From: Cliona cf. orientalis
Taxonomy: Eukaryota; Porifera; Demospongiae; Clionaida; Clionaidae
Length of the DNA stretch: 64,000 nucleotides
NCBI GenBank assembly: GCA_963930775.1
Contig: OZ005704.1
Coordinates: 5,208,001-5,272,000 of the forward strand
Direction: 5' to 3'
The translations under genes and the position numbers were made by a program. Below, piece by piece: positions 11,053-22,252 of the stretch (positions are counted from its first letter, which is position 1; every line of letters begins with the position of its first letter). The notes under the pieces were generated by a model. The model saw only the letters and a program-made list of their open reading frames with translations. It ran no database searches and was not told the DNA's origin.

Positions 11053-12568
11053 TGTTTCTAACCCATTGTTGACATGTTCCTGTACAGTCATCCCTGTACA
11101 GTCATCCCGCCACTGGATAATTCAGACCACAATGGCCTTCTAACAAGGCTTTTGTGGAGATCATCTAGCAGCCACAACTGTCCTAATCATTCAAAGGGTC
11201 ACACTGTATGGTTATACAGACATGCTGACTGGGTTAGAGCAGGTGAACTCTTGGAGAGTGTTGACTGGGAATCCTTGTCAGACGACAATATTGATGTATC
11301 ATGGACTAATTACCCCACGCGCATGCACAAGGGGTAAAGTAATCAGTTGTGTCGTTGCCGTCGTTGTCGTCGTGAGCACAAAAATCGCCATATCTCGAGA
11401 TGTAGGCATCTAAGCGACTCGAAAGCACAACGAATCAATCGAATTTGGCGAAAAACTATCTTCAGTGTGCGTCAAATCGATGGACACGGTCCACGGGCGT
11501 CACAAATAGTGCCTTTTTGTTAGCTAACATAGCCAAGCCTATCGACAGTGCCTACTCAATGCATAATGCATGCACATTGTGTTTTCTGCTCATGCGCACA
11601 ACTATTAAAGTAGCCAAGAATATTACTGGTAAAGATCGTCGAAATTAATAATGCTCGTGAAATCTATAGTCCATCCGCATCCGCTGACGGAGCTGAAATC
11701 TGCAGCCCTATGGCTATACTATTACAAAAAATATTGAAAGTATTAGTTCATATCTCCTAATAGTCTAGACCTGGTAAAAAAAAGAGTGCTTTTTGTCACA
11801 GACCTCTGGTAGCTACATACAATTAACCAGCACTTCAACTAATTTTCTGAAGTTCACAAAGTAGCCATGCACACAAAAGTAATCATAGATTGCACAATGT
11901 GCATGCGGGGTACGTGCTCTACAGAGCTCTAGTTGGCACAGTAAATTTATGTCTATTATGGAGGAATGCATTCCCAAGAGAAGACTACCAAGCCGGAAAA
12001 ATCTACCCTGGCTGAATAGAAAGCTAGTGACATCTATGAAAAGGAGAAATCTTCTCTACAGAAGGGCCAAGAGATCTGGAGTCTATACCAAATACAAATC
12101 TGCACGGAACAAGCTAGTCAGCGAGATGCGTAAGGCTAAGTCTACCTTTTTCAAAACGTTGAATCCTAGGAATCCTAAGGAATTCTGGAGAGCTGTTAAG
12201 TTCTTAAATAACCTACACTCTCAAGTGATTCTTGCAAAGCTAATACAGGTCCGAGAAGGCAAATCTATTGAACATTTTCTTCTCTAAGTGTTTTAATCAA
12301 TCAGTACCACAATTATCCAAAGGTGATGACGATGCTCTGCCTCAGATGCTAAATCCTAATGATTTTCCGCCTGAATTTTTATGTACCAAAGAGAATATAT
12401 GTGAGCTGCTGGAATCCCTTGATGTCAGTAAATCCAACGGGCGCAGATGGAATTTCCACACGAATGTTAAAATACACAGCAGCATCTATTGCTCCCTCTA
12501 TTGCACGTTTGTTCAATCAATCACTCCTAAGCTGTAGAGTTCCATCAGAGTGGAAAATTGGAGTATAG
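11053..12568 (+). pseudogene. Broken non-LTR (LINE) retrotransposon, endonuclease tail to RT start
   Basis: The 5' part reads PPLDNSDHNGLL, the SDH motif that closes apurinic-type endonuclease domains of LINEs, then WLYRHADWVRAGELLESVDW. After an interruption the protein resumes at 11949 with MEECIPKRRLPSRKNLPWL and a basic linker (RRNLLYRRAKRSG, SEMRKAKSTFF), then NPKEFWRAVKFLNN. A frame change near 12240-12290 leads to SKCFNQ and the first reverse-transcriptase block, ESLDVSKSNG(A)DGISTRMLK and FNQSLLSCRVPSEWKIGV, split across two frames near 12440. It stops at about 12568, where an unrelated repeat begins, so the palm domain is missing. Arrangement and motifs fit the CR1/Jockey group broadly; the clade is not resolved. 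Confidence 0.8.
11311..11940. mobile_element. Insertion within the LINE, CATGCAC inverted ends
   Basis: LINE coding stops after DVSWTNY and resumes with MSIMEECIPK about 630 bp later. The interrupting DNA begins ACCCCACGCGCATGCACA, and the reverse complement of about 11900-11921 reads ACCCCGCATGCACA, so the ends are inverted repeats. An extra ~20 bp lies between the right repeat and the resumed LINE. No clear target duplication was found. It must be younger than the LINE. Confidence 0.55.
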
Positions 12569-12728
12569 GTTGTTTGCTTGCCTTGTATGGCTCTACTGTG
12601 CATCCTAGGTTGTTCATTTGCTTTGTATGGCTCTACTGTGCATCCTAGGTGTATTATGTGGTTTTCTGGACAATTTTTTTCTGCTTAGTGTGCATGCTAG
12701 CTTGTTACACACTAGTCTTGTTCACAAT
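12569..12728 (+). repeat. Truncated 3' end of an ACACTAAG-family unit
   Basis: It carries GTATGGCTCTACTGTGCATCC twice in direct repeat, then GTGGTTTTCTGGACAATTTT and CTGCTTAGTGTGCATGCTAG. This is the right end of the repeat family clustered at 15-18, 35-39 and 50-53 kb. It abuts the broken end of the LINE. Confidence 0.7.
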
Positions 12729-14052
12729 CCAACAGCCAGTTTAATCTTTGGACGGTGTAAAACCATGTTCCGCAGAATTTCCAAATGTTTCGTAGATTGT
12801 GAAATGTAGAATGCTGATACTAAAAAGCAAACGTTTGATGCACATACATGTACATGTACTGGGCTATCTGATCAACCATTATTAGAGTGACGGTGATAGA
12901 TCGGTCACAATGGTGGTTATGGAGTAAAGAATTGTGCAAGCACACTATTGAGGTAGATCCAGTTAGGCAAATAGGGATGTTTTAGGGCCCAAATAGTTGT
13001 ACTCAGATTCAGGGAGCAACAAGGAAGTCATGCTAGTTCAACAGCATACCTGAGAGGGAACCTTGCGTCGCTCACAATCATGTAACATGCATGTGTGTAC
13101 TAGGTAATCTATTGAGTAATTCAACTAAAATTTCTCTGGCCTTCATGTATATGAATTAATTTTTAGGTTTGGATGAGAATCTGCTTTGGACATTTCCTAT
13201 GTTTGTAACAAGTTGGTAGGCAAAAGTGTGTGTGAGTTAAACCCATCAATATTACGCATACTCCACTGGCAGTGGCGCAGTACAGATTCTTTACCCTCCT
13301 CTCTTGATTGGTATGTTTGCACTAGATGTTTAGATAATGTAACCACATCAAACTTTAGCTATAAATTTTGCGGAGGCTCTGTGCATGCAATCACCTTAGT
13401 AAAGCGTGTGTACCACCATATATAATAAAGTACAATCCGTTCATAGCTGTATATCTCATCAGAGGACTGTAGGAAATTTCTTATCTTGTCACACCTATAG
13501 TACTTCTAGCCTGTTATGCCTTCTAAAGATGCCAACCTTATTTGACAGTATTCAAGCATGCACCCATTATAAGTAGTAGAAACCCCCTTGGCCCTCCCCT
13601 GTACAATGCTCCTAATAATCACCTATGATTTGAGCCGTAGTATGTCTTATTATTCAGAGTCAATAAAAGGCAACTAAACAATGGGCTTTGTATCAGTATT
13701 ATTTCCCTCTCCCGCCATTGCACTGAAAAGCCTGTTTGGATAACTGTGCAGTGCAACTTAACTTCAGAATTTTGATTAATGGAGTCATAGACCACAGTGC
13801 TTAGGTATAATTATTATTATTATGTTATCTATCTGGTAGCTCACCTTAAAGGTTTCCATTATACTGGTGAATTTGTATTGAGGCTATAATTCGGGGCGAG
13901 CCTGAGCGAGCCCCGAATACACGAGGTACAGGAAGCGGTTTTATATGTATATATATTTGTATGTATGTTTGTGGGGTGATCATTTCAGTGAGAAGAGAGT
14001 TAAATTTTGAATGCGTAAGGTAATGGTCGTCATGCACATGCGCATACGCCCT
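12729..14052. other. Intergenic; one short GC hairpin
   Basis: No gene is recognised. A perfect 9-bp inverted repeat, ATTCGGGGC / GCCCCGAAT, occurs at 13889-13918. The recurrent motif GGTAATGGTCGTCA is at 14019-14032. Confidence 0.4.
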
Positions 14053-14061
14053 CACTGCACC

Positions 14062-14163
14062 TAGTCTCGCGGAGCCAGACCCTTACGCGGGAGGAGAGGG
14101 TTAGGGTTTTAACCCTAACCCTAAACCTCTCCCCGCGCGTAAGGGTCTGGCTCCGCGAGACTA
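14062..14163. mobile_element. 102-bp palindromic micro-element, 9-bp target duplication, telomere-like core
   Basis: An almost perfect palindrome, TAGTCTCGCGGAGCCAGACC to its reverse complement, is flanked by the 9-mer CACTGCACC at 14053-14061 and 14164-14172. The centre contains TTAGGG / CCCTAA copies (14098-14128). The termini match the 48566-48635 and 5860-6489 elements. Confidence 0.85.
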
Positions 14164-14172
14164 CACTGCACC

Positions 14173-15085
14173 ATCGATCTGAGAGACAACTCGAGTGTAG
14201 GCAAGGCAAAAACAAAACTGGAAAGGTGAGTGCTGTACCACTCTGACAAGGCTCAGGTCCACGATTAACATCACTGGTAGACTCCACTTTCCTGAGCATG
14301 AAGATGACTGCATGGAGGTTTATCTTCTCAGGGCCTGGTTACAAATACTTTACTTGTACTGACTTGGAATCATGATCATAGCATGTAGAATACTAAATGT
14401 ATTATAGGTGATCAACATTATTGGACTATAGCTATTATACTAGCCATCTGTGATACCTTCACTGTCGTGGTAACTTCTCAGGCCTAGCTATTGGGGTACC
14501 AACCACGTGCGTATGCATGCCTGTGTGCTTTCAAAGAAATCTTGTGATTTTTGCGAAGGCTCGCCCCGCACAGATGATTTTCATCACCACTAGTAATAAT
14601 TTGACAGATGTAGCTTTTGAGTGATGTGTGTATTATTATTGCTTTGGCAAGTATTGCTATTATTGATGTGCTAATAATGTCTCATAACAAGTTCCTGATT
14701 GAAAGTTGGAGCTGTGTACATACACATGCATGATAGTTCAGGCTTAGCCTAACATAAATGGAGGCCTTAATTCACATTCTGTGTTGATAGCAGCTAGCCT
14801 GACTGTACTATAGTATATACCACACAGATTGTTTAAGCCAGCTAGAAGAGGAAAAAAACCCATGGGGTAATATATCATTGTATAGTATGGTATTATGATC
14901 ACTTCATTAATTCTGTTTATCTTAGAGGTGATTATTACATACTATAGTGCTTTAAAAACAACAGTTCAACATTAAATCAACCCACACATGTGTAACAAAG
15001 TATTAATGTACATGTATAACAATACTATCATTCTACACGTATTTAAGTGTTATACAAACATACAAACACTCTCTCTTACACACGT

Positions 15086-15137
<52 letters not shown>

Positions 15138-15261
15138 CACAGCCCGGTTAATAACACAGCCTCCAGTGTCTACCACATCAGCTCTGGGTACAAATTCAAC
15201 TTTCTCATGTCATGGAACTGGTAGTGTACTGTGGCAGATTAATGACATACAAGTTCGAGAT
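14173..15261. other. Intergenic with CA microsatellite
   Basis: Mostly AT-rich unique sequence with no recognised gene. A pure CA run of about 26 units lies at 15087-15134. A partial GGCTCGCCCCG match to the 13889 hairpin is seen near 14565. Confidence 0.5.
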
Positions 15262-16493
15262 GCTAAGTAGAAAATAAAAAAAGAAAATAATTTGTGGGGG
15301 AACTGGGAACACTTGGGGATGTAATTTTTACATGGGCACGCAGAATGGGTCGAAAAACGAGAGTAGATATGAGAAAATTTTGATTCACTCCTTAGAATTA
15401 AAGTTACGGCCCTTTAAAGTTTACCCATATGTTTGTATAGGGAAGCCATGTGTTTGCAATGTTTTGAGTACCGGTGTGCGTTATTTAGAAAATCGCTAGG
15501 CCAGTACATGCATAGTCTACCATGCAGCTGGTATTGTATCCAGAGGCTTGCTGAATGGATGAAGAATCAGCCACAACAGTATCTCTACCGTTTTTGCTGA
15601 GAGGTAGGTGGGATAATACAGCTATAGTTTTACATTGTGTAGCTATGCGTGGATGTGTGGGAAGTACATCTAGTTGAGAAACATAACTAAAATTGTTTTG
15701 TGCTTTTTCCCCTAGCCTTGTGTGTATGCTGTGGTGATCTTGATTATTAGTAGGAAGTAGCGTGTTGCAGGGGCCACTGGTACTGAACCTCTTCCCCTAG
15801 CCTTGTGTGTGTGCTGTGGTGATCTTGGAAGTATTAAACGTATTGCAGCGGCCACTGGTACGGAACCTCAACACTGATCATATACTTCTAGGCTCTATTA
15901 GAAGCATAGACGGCCTGGGCATCCAGTTCAACTATGTGGTGGTTTCTGTACAATTTTTTTACAGTAATACTCGGGATGACTATTATATTATCATATATAC
16001 TGTAGTGTGTGAATATTTATATACACATGCATGCATGTTTCTAATTATGTGGCACTTTTATCTGCTTAGTGTGCATGGTAGCTCCTTAGATGACTTTCAA
16101 TAAGCTCTAACTGCACCGCAGGCGCAGTTAGAGCGGGTGGAAATCATCTAAGGTACTTGGTATTGTTACTATGGTATACCAATGCTAAAATTAATCGTAC
16201 AAGCACTGTATACTGATTAAATTACTGTGGGCTGGGGTAGCTGTTTTGAACATGACTTGATTATGGATGCTCTACTGAAGAATGGTTTTAGTGACATTAG
16301 ATGTTGTTACCATAGTAATATATCCCAAATGTACATGAAGTATTGCAGTGTATGTATCTACATGGTAAACGTTCAATATAAAGTAAGCCTAAGTGCATAT
16401 TAATTTGTGCGAACCTATACAATGCAGGTACGTATACTTACATGTATGTGCAGCAGTTTTTTTTTTCTGCTTAGTAGTGTGCACGGTAGCTTG
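15262..16493 (+). mobile_element. Long (B-type) ACACTAAG-family unit, copy B1
   Basis: The unit opens CTAAGTAGAAAATAAA and ends TTCTGCTTAGTAGTGTGCAC. It shares its first ~200 bp with short A-type units (GGGCACGCAGAATGGGTCGA, AAAGTTACGGCCCTTTAAAG) and then carries a private ~800-bp segment. Near the right end is the palindrome around AACTGC...GCAGTT (16108-16136). No coding frame is conserved among the B copies. Confidence 0.75.
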
Positions 16494-17684
16494 TTACACA
16501 CTAAGTAGAAAAAAAAATTCATGGGGGGTTTGGGAGCACTTGGGGAGATAATTTTTACATGGGCACGCAGAATGGGTTGAAACTAGAGATTTGACCCTGT
16601 GGAATTTTGATTCATATCTTAGAATTAAAGTTACGGCCCTTTAAAGTTTACCCATATGTTTGTACAGGGAAGCCATGTCTTTGCAATGTTTTGAGTCCCG
16701 GTGTGCGTTATTTAGAAAATCGGTAGGCTAGTCCAGTACATGCATAGGCTACCATGGAGCTGGTATTGTATCCAGAGACTTGCTGAATGGATGAGGAATC
16801 AGTCAAAACAGTAAATCCCCCCGTTTTTGCTGAGAGGTAGGTGGGGTAATACAGCTATACTTTTACATTATGTATGTATGGATGTGTGGGAAAGTACATC
16901 TAGTTGAGAAACATAACTAAAATTGTTTTGTGCTGTGGTGATCTTGAGTACTAGTACAAAGTAACGTGTTGCAGTGGCCACAGGTACTGAACCTCTTCCC
17001 CTAGCCTTGTGTGTGTGCTGTGGTGATCTTGAGTACTAGTAGGAAGTAACGTATTGCAGTGGCCACTGGTACTGAACCTCTCAACACTGATCATATACTC
17101 TGAGTTTCTAGGCTCTATTAGGAGCATAGACGGCCTTGTTCCCGATTGTATGGGCATCCAGCTCAACTATGTGGTGGTTTCTGGACAATTTTTTTTACAT
17201 TAATACTCGGGATGACTATAATAATATTATACTGTAGCGTGTGAATATGAATGCTTCTAATTACGTGGAACTTTTTGTGCTTAGTGAGCATGGTAGCTCC
17301 TTGAATGATTTCCAGCAAGCTCTAACTGCGCCTGCGGCGCAGTTAGAACAGGTGGAAATCATCTAAGGTACTTAGTATTGTTACTATGGTATACCAATGC
17401 TAAATCGTACAGGCACTGTACACTGATTAAATTATTGTGGGCTAGGGTAGCTGTTTTGAACATGTGGATGCTCTATTCTACTGAGAATGGTTTTAGTGAC
17501 ATTAGATGTTGTTACCATAGTAATATATACCAAATGTACATAAAGTATTGCATTCTATGTATCTGCATGGTAAACAATCAATGTAAAGTAAACCTAAGTG
17601 CACATTAATTTGTGCGAACCTATACAATGCAGGTGTACTTATGTGCCGCAGTTTTTTTTTCTGCTTAGTGTGCACGGTAGCTTG
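16494..17684 (+). mobile_element. Long (B-type) ACACTAAG-family unit, copy B2
   Basis: It lies directly head-to-tail after B1, joined through TTGTTACACACTAAGTAG. Same order of blocks: shared head, GTGTGCGTTATTTAGAAAAT, TCATATACTCTGAG, palindrome at 17318-17345, and the tail CTGCTTAGTGTGCACGG. It contains an internal duplication of the GTGCTGTGGTGATCTTGAGT block (about 16930 and 17018). Confidence 0.8.
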
Positions 17685-18060
17685 AACAAAGCAAATTTAA
17701 ATAAATAATCCAATTCATGGGGGATTTGGGAGCACTTGGGGGGATAATTTTTACATGGGCACGCAGAATGGGTCGAAACTAGAGATTTGACACAGGGGAA
17801 TTTTGATTTACGCCTTAGAATTAAAGTTATGACCCTTTGAAGTTTTCCTATATGTTTGTATAGGAAGCCATGCATTTGCAATGTTTTCTATGTGAGGGGC
17901 GGGGCCACGCGCGCACATCAACGTGACGACCATTACCTACTTTACTCAAAATTGCTGTATAAGCTGCCTGTTTGCATTGTATGGCTCTACTACGCATCCA
18001 GCTCGACCATGTGGAGGTTTCTGGACAATTTTTTTCCTGCTTAGTGTTCTGGTCTCCTTG
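17685..18060 (+). mobile_element. Short (A-type) ACACTAAG-family unit
   Basis: It follows B2 without a gap. Core order: GGGCACGCAGAATGGGTCGA, AAAGTTATGACCCTTTGAAG, GGGGCGGGGCCACGCGCGCA, ACGTGACGACCATTACC, then GGACAATTTTTTTCCTGCTT and AGTGTTCTGGTCTCCTTG. The opening ACACTAAG is lost in this copy. Confidence 0.75.
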
Positions 18061-18089
18061 AAAAAAAAACAAAAACAGAATGCTCATTG

Positions 18090-18526
18090 GACGCGTTAGG
18101 CTGAATGGACACAGAAGGCTCATGATAGAGTGCTTAGTGAACAGAGGGATATTAGTGGATGGAGAACGCTTGCAAGATACGGAATGTCCTGTAAGTATAG
18201 GCTTAGTAAATGCAGAAAGAAGGCTCCAAAGAGACAGAATTAACCGTGGATAAACAGGCTAGGGTTGCAACATTATCCTCCCTGATAACAGAAGGCTCAG
18301 ATATAACAGAATGCTCAGTAGATATACAAAGTTCAGCTCAGCCATGTAAAATAATGCTCCGTAGATCGGTCACGTAAGAGAACGCTAAGTCACTCAGTCA
18401 TGCACACAAGCAGCACACACAGTACACTTCAATGTCATTCGAAATCTCGGTGAACAGAGACAAATGGCACTATATACATGTAAGAACAAAAAGTGCTCGG
18501 GTAAAAATATGCACGCACGTGTGCGT

Positions 18527-18560
<34 letters not shown>

Positions 18561-18700
18561 CTGTATACTCAACGTAAGGGTCGTCAGCCAGGGAATGCAG
18601 AAAAACAACAAAATGGCTGATGTACTGCACACAAAGGAGACAGAAACATACATGTGCAGTGTGGACTGTATTATATTATAGATTTGGGACAGTGCAAAAT
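18090..18700. repeat. GAATGCTCAGT-type repeat array with conserved tail
   Basis: Degenerate repeats of AAGGCTC, AGAATGCTCAGTAGA and GTGGACA are followed by a CA run (about 18531-18560) and the tail GTAAGGGTCGTCAGCCAGGG. This is the same organisation as 10615-10970. Confidence 0.6.
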
Positions 18701-18737
18701 CCATGAAGTCCAAGGTCAACCCAGTTGTAGAACACAT

Positions 18738-18791
18738 AGCCTCGTGCCCAGGCCCTTTGAGGAGGGGGACGAGAAAGGGCCTGGTACACAC
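18738..18791. repeat. Short degraded hairpin of the TAGYCT class
   Basis: TAGCCTCGTGCCCAGGCCCT pairs with AAAGGGCCTGG after a G-rich loop. Similar degraded hairpins are at 25014-25075 and 27793-27846. No target duplication is visible. Confidence 0.4.
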
Positions 18792-19579
18792 GGTCAGCGC
18801 ATGCGCCAATATTTACCAGAATCTATCTATTCTATGCCATTGCATCAACAAGCCACATGTAGGGGATGATGAGTACCCAAGGTTAAATTGCATCACATTA
18901 GCACATGTAAGCTGGTTTTGTGATGAAATATACATGTAAGTGCTACAGAGGGACTATTAGAGGCTTGCATCAGCAGAGAGACTTGCATCAGGAGAAGGGC
19001 TTGTATCAGGACACTACAGTACATGTATTAGCAAGGCAGGGCAGGTATGTAGGTACATAGTTACAATATCAAGGAAAGGCTAGCCAACTAATTTTAGCAC
19101 CTATTCATGTGGGAGAGGAAAAGGACACATGGTACACATGTTTGTTCTCCTTTGGGATTTTAGATTAGTGTCTTCAGTATTCTAAATCCTGTAGATCCCT
19201 TGGCTTCAGTGTCTAACTTATATTTATATCCCACCTAGGCCTTGTATCCTAGGTAACAGGGGTGAACTAACTAAGATATTTCCCTCCCTCTGGCACTTAC
19301 AGTGTATATTCCCTTGTATTGTCTAATATCGTTGACTAAACTGACGGTGAAGAGTCTTGGACATGGCAAGTACTAGTAGTTGACAGATAGACAGCTATTC
19401 TAAACACTCGTAGCTAGCTAGCTAACAGGCTACTCACAGTTAATAGCTCCTCAGTAAGCGAGTTCAGTTAATTTATAGATTCTTTGTCTTATCACTGTTA
19501 ATCTTGAATTTATTTCTATGGAGAGGTTTGTTTCCATGGAGAGGAGCCCTTGACCAATCAACAGTGGGATATAAATCAG
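18792..19579. other. Intergenic, no gene recognised
   Basis: Unique-looking AT-rich sequence. Short tandem similarity of GAGGCTTGCATCAG-like units near 18960-19005. Nothing else supported. Confidence 0.4.
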
Positions 19580-19582
19580 TTA

Positions 19583-19914
19583 ATGCACAATACCCAGGGA
19601 ATTACCGTATTTCTTCTAAAAATTCGGCATGAAAATAATAATATGGCTTTAGCTTTGCCAAATTTTTAGAGGTTGATATTCAACATTCTGTCTGCGTGCG
19701 CATTCCATTCCCATTTATAGCATATACGCATGACGACCTTTGCCAAAAATTAGAGACTATTTTAAATCATTCGGTAAAGGGTGCCGAATGATTAGAAGGG
19801 CTGAATTTTAGAAGAAATCCTAAGTGAAAGATGGGAGATAACCACGTGTCACCCTCGGGCTCCACCCTTGTGTCTCGGATGGTTATCTGCCATAATTCCC
19901 TGGCTACTGTGCAT
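19583..19914. mobile_element. MITE with TTA target duplication (Harbinger-type), containing a nested MITE
   Basis: The outer inverted ends are ATGCACAATACCCAGGGAAT and the inverse of ATTCCCTGGCTACTGTGCAT, flanked by TTA at 19580-19582 and 19915-19917. A 3-bp TTA duplication is typical of PIF/Harbinger. Inside lies 19605-19820, which has its own inverted ends CCGTATTTCTTCTAAAA / TTTTAGAAGAAATCC next to TA. Removing it restores the symmetry of the outer arms (GAGATAACCA versus TGGTTATCTG), so it inserted second. Confidence 0.65.
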
Positions 19915-19917
19915 TTA

Positions 19918-20422
19918 ATTTTTCTGTATATACTATCTACCATAGAGTCGGTAGACTCTATAAGTAGGGATGGCCTGGATATGCCATATATGTAATACAT
20001 TGCAAATACCCAAATATCTCAAAATAGGTAATTTTGTGAAATTTCTAAGTGTGAAAATCAGAAATCTCAAGCAAATTATGCATCTAACAAGACCAAAATC
20101 ATTCATCAAAACAATTGTATACGTCAGAACCAGATATTCAAAAAAATAGGCCATTTCTCATTATTGATTTCTTTCTTTCTAGTTGGGCTAGCTCAAGACT
20201 GCCTCCACCGCTCATCTTACTTTGAGTATAAATCCACTTTATTTTGTAGCGCGCAGTGCAGTGGCACGCTAGTTTGGCCTTATCTCGACAGTTACATAAT
20301 AGTGGGTATGTACGGCGCATTATCGAATGGGTTTGTCTGATACACCTTCTGTGATATAATGTGCATGCTCGGAATATGTTGCCATGGTGAAATCATGTGA
20401 CAGCGCCTGGCCCTAGGCGCCT
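19918..20422. other. Intergenic, no gene recognised
   Basis: No convincing coding exon, RNA or transposon end was recognised. Confidence 0.4.
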
Positions 20423-20640
20423 ATGTAGGCCTAGGCGAGCTAGCTCGCTCGTATATCACTAGCGCGTGCAACGGCACGCTGGACAGATCGTGGATATGAA
20501 GGTTCAAGGCTCGAGGAGCGGTAAGGTGCTAGGCATAGGCGAGCTACTCGCTAGCGCTTGCAGCATTTTTGCTACGCTGGATTGATCATAGATATCATAT
20601 CATCATACAGCGAAGGCGCAAGGCTCGAGCAGCGGTATTA
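20423..20640. repeat. Two imperfect direct copies of a ~105-bp GC-richer unit
   Basis: Copy one starts TAGGCGAGCTAGCTCGCTCG and ends CAAGGCTCGAGGAGCGGTA. Copy two starts TAGGCGAGCTACTCGCTAGC and ends CAAGGCTCGAGCAGCGGTA. The function is unknown and no frame is conserved between copies. Confidence 0.6.
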
Positions 20641-20679
20641 AACGTACTGATCATAAATATTATGCCGGGTAGCTAGCTG

Positions 20680-20790
20680 CTGCCAACAGTAAAACTTGAA
20701 ATTTGGTTTTCTCCCTAAGCGGAAAAGTCTCATCACTACTTGGGCCGCCTAAAACAGCCTTCTTTGTCATAATATATCCTGTTCATCGTC
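20680..20790 (-). repeat. Repeat segment, inverse of 26080-26175
   Basis: The reverse complement of this stretch reads GACAAAGAAGGCTGTTTTAG, then GTGATGAGA and ACTGTTGGCAGCAGCT. It aligns with 26085-26175 (GACAAAGAAGGCTGTTTTAG, GCGATGAGAAA, TTGTTGGTAGTAGCTTC). The 26-kb copy lies inside a CAGTGGCG-ended element, so this is probably a fragment of that family. Confidence 0.55.
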
Positions 20791-20917
20791 ATAATAATAT
20801 GAAAGCAAGTTAATGAGGGGCGTGGCAAAGAATTTTGCGCACCTCCCATCTTCCACTTAATGAGCAAACCATGTAAGATGGCATTGATAAATTACACTAA
20901 GTGCAAAAGAACAGAAA

Positions 20918-21296
20918 CAAGTACATAAACAATTGAATAAAATTGAAGAATGAAGTAGGGATGGCAGGATCAAAAAGTACACAAACAAAAGATAATCACA
21001 TCTACTATACATCCTTACGCTTGCTTTTTGAGGGGTGCAAAAATAACCAGTAATAATGCGGTTGAATCAAACTGATAAACCCGAACCATCGCGACAACTA
21101 GGGAACAACCTGCATGAATGTCTCCCACGTACCGCGCTCAACAAACACGTCAACCATAATTAATAGGTGCACAATAGTCGAGAAAAGCAAGCGTAGAATG
21201 TATAATAGATGCGATTATCTCTTGTTTGTGTACTTTTTGATCCTGCCACCCCCTACTTTATTCTTCAATTTTATTCAATCGTTTCTATACTTGTAA
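20918..21296. mobile_element. MITE with ~110-bp terminal inverted repeats
   Basis: The left arm (20918-21030), with AATAAAATTGAAGAATGAAG, GGCAGGATCAAAAAGTACAC and CTTACGCTTGCTTTT, is matched by the inverse of the right arm (about 21185-21296) with few differences. A ~150-bp non-repetitive centre separates the arms. No clear target duplication, because the right flank is a poly-A/T run. Confidence 0.75.
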
Positions 21297-21789
21297 AAAA
21301 AATTTTTTTTCGGTGACAATTTCACAAACTATGGTACATGTACCAACATACATGTATATACAGTACCTTCTTTTGATTACCGAGCACAAAATATCCACGA
21401 GGAAATCTGGAAAATGTCATTACCGCTACAGTATCACGACATGTGTAGTCTACATATACATGTATGTGGAACAAAATGTCGTGATGTTACTTTGGCACTC
21501 ATTGAACAAAATACCAATGTACAAAATTCCAGAAACAATGATGTCATGGTAGTTACTCAAGCGCAAACATACATTATATGCACAGTTAGAATATAGTTGT
21601 AACAAATACAGCAATCTGATTGGTCAATTGGAGGTCCATTATTTCACTTAGAGACCTCTCAATTCACTTATAGACCTCTTAGAGAGGTAGGTCTATTATT
21701 GGGCTGCCAAGGGCAAAGAAAGATGCACAGTGCAACAGTAGCCTAGTCCCCAGGCTTAATGTCATGGTTACAGTTGCTATATTCTAAAT
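21297..21789. other. Intergenic, no gene recognised
   Basis: AT-rich with short inverted AGAGACCTCT motifs near 21650-21690, perhaps a fragment of the 21790-22252 element. No gene supported. Confidence 0.4.
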
Positions 21790-22252
21790 CAGTTAGAGAC
21801 CTCATCCAATGGTCTCTACGCTTTTTAAGAGACCCTCAGGCCCTTAGTAGCACCCTCGCTGCGCTCGGGATGCTACAGCCCAGGGCCTTTGGTCTCTTAG
21901 TAATAGTTATTGACCAACTCCCAAGGTTTGTATGCAGTATAGAAGCACAAATCCCGAGGGCAAAGCCCGAGGGATGAGTGCTTCTATACTGCATACAAAG
22001 CGAGGGATTGGTCAATAACTATTTTCTAGCCCATTGTTTCCATGGATACAATAAACATGTTTTTAGCCCCCAAGAACTGTATGAATGTTTGCCCTGGCCC
22101 TCAGGAACTGTATAATAGTAAACATATGGACATGAGCCCTACAAGGAGGGACTGTATCACATATACAGTACCTTGTATACCTTAGTAACCACATAGCAAC
22201 GGGCTAGAAAAATGCGTAGAGACCTTGGACTCAGTCTCTAACTATTATAAAG
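21790..22252. mobile_element. TIR element containing two strong internal hairpins
   Basis: The left end CAGTTAGAGACC...GGTCTCTACGC is mirrored at the right (GCGTAGAGACC...GTCTCTAACT) over about 38 bp. Inside are a hairpin at 21827-21902 (TAAGAGACC-AGGCCC arms) and another at 21902-22023 (AATAGTTATTGACCAA arms with TGTATGCAGTATAGAAGCAC inside). Flanks TATTCTAAA and TATTATAAA are similar, a possible degenerate 9-bp duplication. No protein is encoded. Confidence 0.6.

Noticed and set aside
14098..14128. True interstitial telomere
   Set aside because: Only a few TTAGGG/CCCTAA copies are present, in both orientations, and they are part of a short palindromic element.
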